From the NCBI GenBank assembly GCA_963921935.1, contig OY998175.1, positions 228,058,122 through 228,122,121 of the forward strand: 64,000 nucleotides of DNA, read 5' to 3'. The position numbers and the translations under genes were made by a program. The notes beneath the pieces are model-generated. The model had not been told where the DNA came from. It worked only from the letters and a program-made list of their open reading frames with translations, and made no database searches. The stretch is from Galeruca laticollis. Lineage: Eukaryota > Arthropoda > Insecta > Coleoptera > Chrysomelidae. Of the stretch, positions 45,160-56,347 are shown piece after piece. The first letter of the stretch is position 1, and each line of letters opens with the position of its first letter.

Positions 45160-47340
45160 GCTTCTTTCACACAAACACATGAGTTGTATTGTCAAAGGCC
45201 CCAGATATATGCAGGAATGCGCACATTGCGATTTCTTTGTTGTTCAGAGTTCTCTGGATGACTTCGGTTATCTGATACAGAGCCGTCTCAGCTGATAGAC
45301 CCGCACTGTAGGCATTCTGACATTTATGAAGTAGTATATTCTCCAGGTTCTCTGTTCTTATGTAGTTATCCACTACTTCCTCCATCGTTTTGAGTAGAAA
45401 TGATGTTAAGCAAATTGCTCTAAAAGATAGGGGATCAGTCCCATCTATTTTCCCTATTTTTGGTATGAAGGTTACCGGCTCTGCCTTTTCTAGGTATTAG
45501 AGCCACTGCTAGACTGCTTCTTGTAATCTTCAGCAGATGAGGAAGAATCTCTTGCTGCAGGAGTGCTGGAAATATTCCATCCACTCATGGTCATTTATAT
45601 GGTTGAAAGGTACTTATTGCCCATTCCAGCCGTTGTCTGGTAAATATTTTCTTAGCAATGTCCCAATCTTCTTTGCGGGATTTTTTTTTGTGTAATTCAT
45701 TGCAATTTCAGTGCTTGTTGCTGGTTCACTACCTGGAAAGTGGGTTATATGAAGAACAATCGATCGTTTCTCTTCACCTTCCGTATATGATCCGTCTGGT
45801 TGTAGTCTGGCCGCTGTGTGAGTGTAAGTGATCTCTTCACTAAAGGCTTGAAAATTAAGCCTTTTGGCCTTCTTAATCTCTTTATTGTACAGAGTAAGCT
45901 TCTCAGTGTACCCCTGCCAAATACCATCACGTTTCGCTCTATTAAAGAGCCGACGGACCTATTTTCTGAGGTTTGCCAGGTTCTCATTCCCCCAAGGAGC
46001 GTCCTTTTCTGAACGAGCTTTTGACAGTCGGCAACGAATGAAAAGCTTCCATTATTGCCTCACTAATCTCTTCGACTCTTTGTTCCAGGTCGTAGTGCGG
46101 GTGATTTACTCCATTTACTTCGACGTGTTTCAAATTGTCTTTTCGATTGGTATTATAAAGAGACCAATCAGTATATCTAGGATTTCGGATTGTAGGAATC
46201 GAGGTAGTATCTCCCTCTATCCTAAATTCGATGATCTTATGGTCGGAACGTGATGGTTCTTTCATCACCTTTCAATCTTTTACATTTTTCCTAGCAGCAA
46301 CATTAGCAATTGTTACGTCCAGGACCTCTTCTCTTGCTCTCGTGACAAAAGTGGGGGGTTGTCCCCACGTTTAGAGTTTCAAAGTTATTTGCTAAGAGAT
46401 ATTCTAATAAACACTCACCTTTGGCGTTGTTGTTAGTGATTCCCCACACTGTATTGTGTGCATTGGCATCACAACCAATTATGATTGGCAGCCCTCTGTC
46501 ATTGCAGTATCTCACTAGCTCTTGTACTTCTTCTGGCGGTGTCATCGGCCCCATCCAGCGAAGTAGGCAGAGGCAATGACGATGTCTCGGTCGATATCCC
46601 CAATGTTGAGGGGTGCCATGATTGGCACAAGGTCCCGTGATACGTATTCTGAAACACATATATATTTTATGTTATTTCTTACGATTAAACAGGCACGCGG
46701 AGATACTTGCCTTTGATCATAAATCAATTTAGAATCCTTGCATGCCAAACCTTTGATTTAGCCTTCTTTGTTGATCCATGGTTCTTAGATCAGTACAATA
46801 TCCAGTTGTAGTTTCGCCTACAACATTGCAATCACGGCTGAAGCTCCCTTCGCGTGATGTAGGTTAATCTGAGCTATATTCGTGAAGGTGAATTTTTATG
46901 GATGAGAGAGGCCGAGTTACTCAGCCTCTATTCAACCCCCTCCTTTATTTCTACCTGACCCTCCTCGACCACCATGGCAATATTTTCCTCGGAGTTCGAG
47001 CAGGTTTCTTGATCTCGAATCAGACCCTCGACCCCTAGGCTGCTTCGCCCAGTTTCCCGGGATACAGAGGCGATCTCCGCATCCCTAGTCACCCTAGCAA
47101 AGCCGGAGGAGATCTCGAGCTGACTCAAAGTCAAGCTTCCGCCTTTTCCTCCTTTTCCAGAGGTTCCGTATGTGGAGGGTATCTCCATGTCCTTTGGATC
47201 CTCCGCGGGGTTCTTTCATTTTCCTAGCCCCGAGACAGGGATACGCCCAAAACGGCAGTTTAGCGCGTAACCTCCTGCCTTCAGAGCCTCCCCAGATTGG
47301 TGATCGATCCGAATCTTGAGGATATCATGATAATTCGTAT
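45160..47340 (-). pseudogene. APE-type LINE (R1/LOA/Jockey-like), truncated
   Basis: Reading from 47340: the end of ORF1 (QSGEALKAGGYALNCRFGRI, then the 47188-46928 frame), then ORF2. The endonuclease starts near INLHHAKGASAVIA, with EPWINKEG-like frames (about 46790-46750). It continues KYICVSEYVSRDLVPIMAPL, then RGLPIIIGCDANAHNTVWGI (about 46510-46440), which holds the D-x-N of the APE active site, and PSRSDHKIIEF (46260-46230), the SDH motif. The linker (46268-45745) leads to the RT N-terminal region, FLLKTMEEVVDNYIRTENLE and AGLSAETALYQIT, ending at CAFLHISGAFDNTTH (motif A, 45170). The rest of RT is missing. Many frameshifts. Confidence 0.85.
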
Positions 47341-47814
47341 GATTGTCGGTAATATTGCTGTTCTGCTTTATCGTCTGTATCATGACATCAATTTTTATTT
47401 GACAGTTCCCTTGTCATAATGTCATAAACAATCAAACAGCAGAAGAGATTTTTTCTTGCAGTGAAGATCTTCACTAATTTGGTTGGATTGTTAATGCTCA
47501 TCTAATTGTATATGAAAAAAAAATATTGGTATAAATGCAGTTTACGGGCTTTTCTTATATTACTAAAATTTTCAATTTATAGGTAGATTATGTCTCTAGA
47601 ACCCTTAAAATAAAAAATTATCTTGGTGGTCTCTTATTTTAATGAATAAGTTCACTTTTAAAAGTTATATAACAATGGCAATAACAAAAAATTTATTTCT
47701 AACTGTCATAAAAATATCAAACTATTGTCGTTATTATTTGTTGCTGTTGGTGTTGGGTGTCTATTTATTTTTGTTGCGCTTCTGTATTTAAAATTTTTTT
47801 GGTTTCCGACAAAA
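47341..47814. other. No gene seen
   Basis: AT-rich sequence leading up to the Merlin-like start codon. It may contain that element's 5' end, but no terminus is recognisable. Confidence 0.35.
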
Positions 47815-47845
47815 ATGAATTTTATTAATCTAGATGATGTTTTTT

Positions 47846-48085
47846 TGTTGATAAAGCAAATATTGGAATAGATATTCCTTTTTACTTGGTATGATTATAT
47901 ACCTTTTTATAATTTAAAGCAATATACAAAATCTACAATCTACTAGACAAGTATTTTATATTCTAATATATATAAATATATATATGACATTACATTGCTG
48001 ATAGTTCTTATTCAACCGACTAGATTATATCTAGTCAACGCCATAGAACACTAAAGTAATAGATTATTTCAAATTTCCTTCAACA
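47846..48085 (-). repeat. Copia 3' LTR
   Basis: Begins TGTTGATAAAGCAAATATTG and ends TTTCCTTCAACA on the + strand. Contains a TATATATAAATATATATATG stretch not in the other LTR. Confidence 0.9.
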
Positions 48086-48310
48086 CCCTCCCTATTTGAA
48101 ATGAGTCCTTGACCTCTGATACAGTTGAGAAATTTCACTTTTTCCAATGACTTTGAAACTGCTAACAAAAAATTTGTGGGCACGTACTTAAGCGATATAA
48201 AACCATTATCAATTTTCTCCTTCAAGAAATGATGTCTCACATCAATATGCTTCGTACGAGCTTGGTAAGCACCATTTAATGCCAATTTCTGAGCTCCTTG
48301 ATTGTCGACA
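48064..48310 (-). pseudogene. Copia RNase H, C-terminal end
   Basis: Reads NQGAQKLALNGAYQARTKHI, DVRHHFLKEKIDNGFISLKY, VPTN from 48310 down, the end of the Copia RNase H domain. It joins the block at 49915-50083 once the 1.6-kb insertion (48311-49914) is ignored. The final residues overlap the polypurine tract and LTR. Confidence 0.88.
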
Positions 48311-49914
48311 TTGTAATAAACACGAGATATGACATAGGTAAGTTTAAGAACACCCTATATAGATAAAATTTTCTTGATTCGAAACAAATTAATAATAAAA
48401 CAATTGTTGACCTCCGCCTGGAAAGAATTTGATACAAACAATTTTTCATAATCAGCAAGGTCGATAAACATTACATCTGGTGTTTTGCAATGCTTTGTTT
48501 ATCAATAAATATAATCAAACGTTGCAAACTAGAATAATGGAATTTAAAATTAACCTTCAGTTACGAAAATAAAAAACATGAGACAAGGGCACAAATGAAA
48601 CAATTTTAAAATAAATAGCAGGAATTTTGAAAACAGAATCAGTGAGGTAGTAACCCTCATTAAGTGACCAGGCTCAGTACGGCCGGCCACTTCATCGTCG
48701 ACAGTAATATTGCGTAAGTTTTTAACGTATAATTATTTTTTTTTATATACTGTATTGATATTTTTTTATTTGACTTAACTGGGTGTCCCAAAAGGAAAAG
48801 GAGACCTATATTTACCGTCATATTGAGTGCACTATTTACATCTGAGCCCCTCACCTACCGATCTAGTCTAAAACTATAGGCATATACAAAAGATATCGTA
48901 AATTCGATGATCATTTTTCTTATATGTTTTTTCTGTATTGCGCAATGATATTCCACTGTATGAGATATCATAATTATTCTATTAGATTCCGAAAGTTTGT
49001 CGATATATTATTATACTATATTGTACGGGATATTCAACTGTGCGGGATATTACATTTATACCATTCGATTTCAAAAGTTTGTTGATAATTATTGTAATAT
49101 ATTGTACGGGATATTCAACTGTACGGGATTTCACATTCATACCATTCAATTACGAAGGGTTGTTCGATAATCATTTTTTCTTATATTATAACAAATATTT
49201 AACTATACGTGATATCGTCCTTTATCTTTCATAATCAGGAAAGCCCCCTTCCAAAAGTTTGGAAGACGTTGTGTCCGAGTCAGTTTTCTTTCGTTGGTTT
49301 CATTTCTTATACAGGGATAGTCCTATATAAGACATCCTTCACGGGTGTCACGAGAACGGGTAACTACTTCCAGATTTGGAAAGACGTTTTTCCTTAACTG
49401 AATTTTTAATGTAACATACCGGGCATTCCCCCCCCCCCCCGAGTAACTGTCATTTTATCCAAATCATGGCTGTATAATTAACTATTGTTTGTAATATACT
49501 TGTACATATTTATCCACCCAGTCTGTTTCCTTTATCAACAACCCTTGCCCTCGTACTAGCAAGTTAGAACGGGCTGACACGACCTGCATTAGAACTCAGG
49601 CTTAGCACATTGTATAAGCCCAAGAGGCCCCATGGAGAGTTTGACCGCTCGTGCCAGGAAAACACCTCCCTCGAGGTAACCCGCAGGGAGATTTCTGGCT
49701 CTAAATTTGTGCCGTAAGGCACTGATGACAGAACGCTGCAAAGATTTCTAGGATAGGAGTATACAGTAGGACCCCTCCGGTCACTACAATCAGAAGAAAA
49801 GAAGCCAGAGAAATAATACCGTTTCCTATACCATGGAATAAACCCAACGATCTATTAGTGTGGGGACAGCGGTCACTGGATACGCTCAACGGAGATAAAA
49901 GTTCTTTATTACAA
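48311..49914. mobile_element. Unclassified 1.6-kb element with 10-bp inverted ends
   Basis: Starts TTGTAATAAA (48311-48320) and ends TTTATTACAA (49905-49914), a perfect 10-bp inverted repeat. It is flanked by CA on both sides (48309-48310, 49915-49916). It interrupts the Copia RNase H frame at one point, and the frame continues on the other side with a single CA retained, which fixes the borders. No convincing ORF. It contains an 81-bp tandem repeat (48950-49215), a poly-C run (about 49429-49440) and a GC-richer block (49500-49700). Family unknown. Confidence 0.7.
48950..49215. repeat. ~81-bp tandem repeat, 3-4 copies
   Basis: GATATTCAACTGTACGGGAT-type starts at about 48950, 49031, 49112 and 49198, followed by CATTTATACCATTCGATT and AAAGTTTGTTGATAATTATT. 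Confidence 0.8.
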
Positions 49915-50830
49915 CATATAATAAAGTTGACTTCGTATCTAAATTGAGTTCATATCTTAAACCTCTAAGCCACAAAGCTTCTTGTACAGCCGACGACATA
50001 GCCATATACTCTGCTTCTGTTGTGCTTAAGGCTATAGTAAGCTGCTTCTTACTATTCCAAAAAATTGGAGAACCATTTTTCAAGAAAATATATCCGGAGA
50101 TTGAACGCCTATCGTTTGGATCACTGCCCCAATCCGCGTCACAGTAGCCAATAATATCCGAATCACCAGCTTTCTCGCCACTGAATTATAAGCGGTAATG
50201 TACGGTTTCCTTCAAATAACTAAAAATTCGATTAAGTGCACACCAATGAGCTGGTCCAGGGATTTGGTTGAAACGACTTACACAGCTGATTGCGTAACTT
50301 ATATCAGGTCTCGATATCTGTGATGCAAATAACAAACTGCCAACTGCTTCTTGGTATGGAATATTATCCATCTGTTTATTTCCTTCTTCGTTGGTTGGTG
50401 ACTGTTCTTTTAATAATTTCTCACCTACACACAACAGAGTATCAACTGGAATGTTTTGATCCATATTAAATTTTTTTAAAACCCTTTTTAAATAATCTTC
50501 TTGGTCAATCCAAAGCTTTTTATTGACTCTATCCCTGGTTATCTGAAATCCTAATATTTTTTGGCTGGTCCGAAATCTTTCATTTTAAAGTTCTTCATCA
50601 ACTGAGCTTTTAATTTTTTTTGCCTCAGTATTATTGGACAAAATGATCATATCATCTACATAAACAGCTATGATCAGTTTTGAATTAATTGAAATTTTAT
50701 GGTATATGCAAGGGTCAGTTCGGGATTGCTCCATTCCAATTTGTTTGAAGAATGACTCTAACTTTTGGTTCCATACACGACTAGCTTCTTTGAGACCATA
50801 TATAATGATTTTTTTAAACGACAAACTTGA
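49915..50830 (-). pseudogene. Copia RT C-terminal half and RNase H
   Basis: From 50860: PPVGYDNTNQVCRLKK, then YGLKEASRVWNQKLESFFKQ and IAVYVDDMIILSNNTE, with the YVDD catalytic pair (about 50660). After a frame break comes NIPYQEAVGSLLFASQISRP and DISYAISCVSRFNQIPGPAH (50464-50186), then WNSKKQLTIALSTTEAEYMA with SSAVQEALWLRGL (RNase H, 50083-49920). Contains frameshifts near 50580 and 50180. Confidence 0.9.
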
Positions 50831-50858
50831 TTTGTGTTATCATAACCTACTGGTGGGG

Positions 50859-50860
<2 letters not shown>

Positions 50861-50906
<46 letters not shown>

Positions 50907-52775
50907 GTGAAATATATCTATCAGACAAATTAAATCAAATCAGCATCATACAAATAGTGTGAATCTTAGTAGTTCATTAGTAAACATCCAATAAAAAAGA
51001 AATAATCCGTAAAGACATGAGTTGAACGTGTCAAGAAATTTTTAACTATCATATACAATTGATAAATTAATTTAAGAGATTGCTATTTAATTTAGTATCT
51101 ATTTTCTTTTAAAGTATATTGCAAAATAAATAACACCAACAAGTAAATTACGTCGAACGTAATATTATACATAATTGTGGTGATCCCTGTATATATCATC
51201 ACATAAATTTTCAAACAAAATTCGATTATTACAATTTTATATTTTATAGACACTTTCGGAAACCCCGTATATCGCATAAACTTTCATAATTATTAGCAAA
51301 CGTCAAGGTCAAAAGATCAACGCTAGAAGCAATGTTATATTAGTAATTCGTACGGTGTAGTTCGGTGTGTTTTTCGAAATGCATAAAAACAAAGTGATTT
51401 CGTCTATATTAACGCAAGGATAGATATATTGATTCAGGAAAACAATGTTTGTTTATCAACAAACGAACTCGAAAAACAAAATTAAAAACAATAAAAGGTT
51501 GTTGATTTTGAGCTTATGGAGACGCCGTGAAAATGAATTAGAGGGTAGACGTGTAAAATTTTATCTCCTCAAATTTCCATTAAAATTTGAAATAACTTAA
51601 ATAAATTATCAGAAATATTAATCAAAAGTGTTCAGACGACGTTTTAAAGTAAATAAATTAAAATACATTCCGTATAATTAAAAATAAGTGAACTTTAGTG
51701 AAATCATCTAGATTTGGTAAGAACTATAACTATAATTACCTTATTACAATTATTCTGGTGGTTATCCAAGGTATCTTATAATAGAGATACTCTGCTGACG
51801 ATATTAACCACATATATCATCATTCCTACATCTTGGACTTCGTTTTTGTTTGATCACATCTGATCATTTTTTCCTCCAAGAACAGCACATTCAATGCTAT
51901 GCTCTATAACTAACGATGAACATTTTCCACGTGTATATTGAACTTTTTCTATAAAAACATTTCACTTGTATATTTTTGTACGTAGGTTAATTGTCTGTGG
52001 TAGCAATTTATTGGTTAAACGTTAGTGTTAACTGTTCAATCTCCACTGATAACGGACACAAACACTAATTTCATATTAAATAAGTATTCACTAGATTTTT
52101 GCATAATAATAATAAAGATTCTTAGACACATCACTTTGCCTTCCATTTTGTAAACTAAACAAAACATTTAACAGAACAGCACACTACACGTTCTCGCACT
52201 TAAAGATCTATGGTTGAGATTGAAAGTTTTTTTTTGGATGTACATTCAAACATAGAATAAGAATAATGATACACGAAATTTATTTGTTGAGTTTCAATAA
52301 TATTTATAGTAATGAAAGCGTTTATATGGTTGTTGCGTAATAATGATACAATAATGAATTTAAACGTATAATATTGGTTTATTATTTGATTATAAAAATT
52401 TCTTATCTTTTCTCATTAATTAAATTATGTTCAATTGTTCAGGTTCGTCTTATTTTTCTCTGATATCTACCTATAGTTTCTTGTTGCTAGCAAACGTCAA
52501 GTGCCGAATCTCATCCCTGAGATACAGTATTTAAAAGGTAAAGTAAAATTGATAATAATTTTGAATTGGGTATAGCGGTAAGCGTAACCAATTCTGGCGC
52601 CCATAAATAATAATAAACATATATTAAATTAAAATAAAAAAAAAAATACACATAATAAAAACAGCAGCTCAACTGAGGTAAATAAAAAATTATAATATAA
52701 AATAGCACTACAACATAAGGGCGTAAGTAAAATTATATATAATAAAAATGGCTCCCAACGTAGAGGCATTATTTA

Positions 52776-52817
<42 letters not shown>

Positions 52818-53083
52818 AAGACAGAATTAGCGGGCATAGCACGCAAAAGAGGTTACAGAGAAGGAGTGGTAACCGTAGACATGCATGTTTCTGGCTCATT
52901 AGCCTTCATCGGTACGGCATAACCAAGAAAAGGTGTACAACTTGGGAGCAAGGATGTTAATTGAAACATGAGAAAACACAAACAACGGATTTCAACAAGA
53001 TAACCAAACGCACATTTGTACCTCTTTTGCGTGCTATGCCCGCTAATTATGTCTTTGTTTTATATTCCACGCGTTATTATTTC

Positions 53084-53128
<45 letters not shown>
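50861..53128. mobile_element. TA-repeat-bounded block inserted in Copia RT
   Basis: (AT)n tracts lie at 50861-50902, 52780-52815 and 53092-53128. The RT frame breaks at GDISED (53130) and resumes at PPVGYDNT (50855), so everything between is inserted or expanded. 50903-52779 has no recognised ORF. It contains TGGCGCCCA (52595-52603) after AACCAATTC, which looks like the junction of an LTR with a tRNA-Lys primer site, and an ATG (52748) with APNVEALFKN before the TA run. 52816-53057 is a MITE. Confidence 0.55.
52816..53057. mobile_element. 242-bp MITE with 38-bp inverted ends
   Basis: Left end CAAAGACAGAATTAGCGGGC, and the arm continues to 52853. The right arm 53020-53057 is its reverse complement with one difference. 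It sits between two (TA)n tracts, so TA target preference is likely. No ORF. Confidence 0.88.
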
Positions 53129-53132
<4 letters not shown>

Positions 53133-53673
53133 CTTCTGATATGTCACCTTGCAGAAACGCAGTAACTGTATCCATATGGTCAATATCGACGTTATTTTCA
53201 GCTGCTAGTGCAAGTAGATATCTCATTGTGCTGTATCGAACCACAGGAGAGTAGGTTTCTTTAAAATCGATACCTTTTCTTTGAGCACAACCTTTTATTA
53301 CCAAACGAGCTTTATACTGAATCATATTGTTATTTTGGAGTTTTGTTTTAAAAAGCCATTTACAATTTAAAGCTTTTTTGGCAGGCGGTAAGTCAACTAA
53401 CTCCCAAGTACCATTTTCGATAAGAGCTTCATATTCGTTCTGCATAGCTTCAATCCAATTATCCTCATCGGGTCTTCTAAGTGCTTCTTCAACATCTAAT
53501 GGGTCACTATTAGCTTCTGTTATGTCTGAATATAACACATAGTCCTGCATCGCCTTAGGTGGTCTTCTCTCGCGCTGAATTCTCTGAATTGGGACTACCT
53601 CCTCTGCTGATACTTCTATTTCTGGAACGTATTCTGAGTCACTATCTTCAGATGTTTCTCTGTCCGAGTACAC
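53089..53673 (-). pseudogene. Copia RT, N-terminal half
   Basis: Reads PDEDNWIEAMQNEYEALIEN, GTWELVDLPPAKKALNCKWL, KARLVIKGCAQRKGIDFKET, YSPVVRYSTMRYLLALAAEN, IDHMDTVTAFLQGDI, the RVT_2 N-terminus including motif A (DTVTAFLQG). It ends in the (TA)n expansion, where D is followed by an artificial Tyr-Ile run. Confidence 0.9.
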
Positions 53674-54150
53674 AGGTTCAAGATAGTCTTCAGAAGAATC
53701 ATCTAACGTCTCATCAAGAACAGGTTCTTCATCTTGTCTGACTGTAACTTTTGGAATGACATAGAAGTGTTTATCTGGATCAACTATTAGTTCTGCATAA
53801 CTTTAATCCAATTATCCTTATCGGGTCTTCTAAGTGCTTCTTCAACGTCTAATGGGTCACCATTAGCTTCTGTTATGTCTGAATATAACACATAGTCCTG
53901 CATCGCCTTAGGTGGTCTTCTTTCGCGCTGAATTCTCTGAATTGGGACTACATCCTCTGCTGATACTTCTATTTCTGGAACATATTCTGAGTCACTATCT
54001 TCAGATGTTTCTTTGTCCGATGTCCGAGTACACAGGTTCAAGATAGTCTTCAGAAGAATCATCTGACGTCTCATCAAGAACAGGTTCTTCATCTTGTCTG
54101 ACTGTAACTTCTGGAATGACATAGAAGTGTTTATCTGGATCAACTATTAG
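53438..54150 (-). repeat. Tandem duplication of ~355 bp within Copia pol
   Basis: 53438-53790 and 53791-54150 are near-identical, covering the linker between integrase and RT (SDSEYVPEIEVSAE, IQRIQRERRPPKAM). They differ by a few substitutions and a 7-bp insertion (near 54020). The second copy truncates the frame. Confidence 0.92.
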
Positions 54151-55214
54151 TTTTTCTAATAAAGTGGACCCTTCCGTATTTTCATCAAACTGTATATTAC
54201 GAGAGACAAATACTATGTTTTTATTTGGATCGTATGCTTTCGACTCTAAACTGTATACTACGAAGATACAAGGAGTTGCCTTAGCGTCTAACTTCTTTCT
54301 TTTCTGGTTATCTATATGTCCATATGCTTTGCATCCAAATATTTTAGCATGTTTTAAGGTTGGTTTCTTACCACTCCATAGCTCTTCTGGTGTTTTCGCT
54401 ATAGTTTCACTAGGTAAACGATTTAACAAATATACTGATGTGTATACAGCTTCGGCCCAAAACTTATTGGGCAACAGTGCTTCAATTAGAAGACATCGAG
54501 CTTTTCAATAATTGTTCGATTCAACCTCTCTGCTTTGCCATTCTGTTCAGAAGTATATGGACAAGTAAGCTGATGTTGTATACCTGCAGTTTTGATCAAA
54601 TTCTTGAATTCGTTTGAGCAATATTCCCCACCATTGTCAGTTCGTAGACACTTTATTTTTTTACCTGTTTGAGTTTCAACAAATCTATTATAAGTATTAA
54701 AAAAATCTATTACTAGGCTCTTATTCTTCAAAAAATATACGGTTGTATGATGTGTATAATCGTCAAGGAAAGTAAGTACATATCGAGAACCAGATAGTGA
54801 CTTATACTGCATCGGTCCACACAAATCCGAATGTATCAACTCCAAACATCGTGACGATTGACTCTTACTTGTATAAAAAGGTAAGCGGTGACTTTTCCCT
54901 AATACGCATGTTTCATATAGAAAGTTCGGATCGAAATTATCCGAAAAATCTAAGCCATATACCAGTCCCTTTTTTCATTGTACTTAAACTCCTTGGGCTA
55001 AACGCCTATGCCATAAATTGCATTCTATTTCTGCATTGTTGAACCAGACGGAACCATTATTTTGTGATGGAACTAAATCCATTTTAAACTGGTTATTTTC
55101 TAACCTAGCTATAGCTATGAGTTTGTTATTACCATTGTAAATTTCAGCTCCATTAGAGTTAAAGATTACAGTGTTACCTTCACTCACTATTTGACTAACT
55201 GACAATAAATTCAT
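54001..55214 (-). pseudogene. Copia integrase
   Basis: From 55214: LLSVSQIVSEGNTVIFNSNG, CNLWHRRLAQGV (the zinc domain begins; most of it is missing or shifted near 54990), then MELIHSDLCGPMQYKSLSGS, holding the first Asp (54845). YVLTFLDDYTHHTTVYFLKN, CLRTDNGGEYCSNEFKNLIK (second Asp) and PYTSEQNGKAERLNRTI (Glu) follow. LPNKFWAEAVYTSVYLLNRL and KIFGCKAYGHI continue, with a C-terminal acidic linker to about 54001. DDE complete, with frameshifts at about 54490 and 54850-54990. Confidence 0.9.
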
Positions 55215-55249
55215 TTTTAATTCGGAAACAAAATATACATCATGTACTT

Positions 55250-55602
55250 TGATGGTTCAATGTTTGTTTTTACCAACTGATCGAGAAAGATTTATGTCAC
55301 CGATAGTCTCCGTACACATTTCTTCATTATTTGCAGTGGTAACAGTCAACTTTGCGGACTTTCTTATATTTTCTAGCACATCTCGATTTGCTGTCATATG
55401 CGCTGAGCAACCTGAGTCTAAAAACCACGACTTGTCATTTTTGTCCTACACTGCGAACACCGATAACAATGCAGAGTCAGATTGTCTTGACCTTTCATCT
55501 CCGGTATCCGATTTTTTATCTACAGGATCTTTTTTCTTGTCGCACTGGCTTGCAAAATGTCGATACTCCATTACAGTTAAAACAACGTACTCCTTTTTTG
55601 TT
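55250..55602 (-). pseudogene. Copia zinc knuckle and protease
   Basis: The CFNC start of a CCHC knuckle lies at about 55590-55580 (then a frameshift). At about 55425-55390 SWFLDSGCSAHMTANRD is the aspartic protease active site (DSG). Stops interrupt the stretch. Confidence 0.75.
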
Positions 55603-56244
55603 TTACTTTACATTCTGATTAGCTTTGTTAAACCTTGAACCACTGGCACCATACATGGCCACTGACTTGTTTTCACAACTCGGAGCTACTGATATATCCT
55701 GAAGCAACTTGGTTTTGATCGAGTCTGCTGTTACTGAAGTGCCTGAGCTTTCGATCCACATTATCATTGGCTTATACGTTTCTGGTAGACCAGCTAACAA
55801 AATTGTACCTATCCATTCGTCACTAACTGTTAAGTCAACATTTGATAACTTATGAGCGGTAGTTACAACAGTGTTAACATATCTCTCAACAGAATCACTA
55901 TTTTCTAGAGTTGTTGTTATCAGTATACGTAGTAAACCAACACGTCTTGTAAGACCTGAATCTTGGAAGGCAGCTTCTAAATTGTCCCATGCTTCCTTGT
56001 CAGTTTTTGTGTTCTGAACATGGACATAATTCAGCGGATCAACGAGAAGTATGATTTTCGACCTGGCCTTAGTGTTTTTTTGGACATCGTCATCCGTACC
56101 AAGTACTGAATCCCACACTTCCTCGTGCTCTAAATAAGTTTGTACGGCGAACTTCCATGTATCGTAATTCTCACGACCTTTAAGCCTTTCAATGGACGGC
56201 ATCAGATACGATGATGTTTCAGAGTTCGGAAATTTATTTAACAC
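55603..56244 (-). pseudogene. Copia Gag
   Basis: 213 open codons from ATG 56244: SIERLKGRENYDTWKFAVQT, EHEEVWDSVLG, TDKEAWDNLEAAFQDSGLTR, RVGLLRILITTTLE, ERYVNTVVTTAHKLSNVDLT, WIGTILLAGLPETYKPMIMW. This is the UBN2/gag-polypeptide family of Copia elements. Open through to the knuckle, though downstream frames are broken. Confidence 0.9.
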
Positions 56245-56347
56245 TTCACCACACTATTCTAAAAGCCTGTTTTCTAGGCCCATAACTTTTTGTTGTAAAA
56301 GCAAATATTGGAATGGATATTCCTTTTTACTTGGTATGATTATATAC

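Noticed and set aside
52748..52960. 70-codon ORF with Tyr-Ile run
   Set aside because: Mostly translated TA microsatellite; only the first ten codons might be a real leader ORF.
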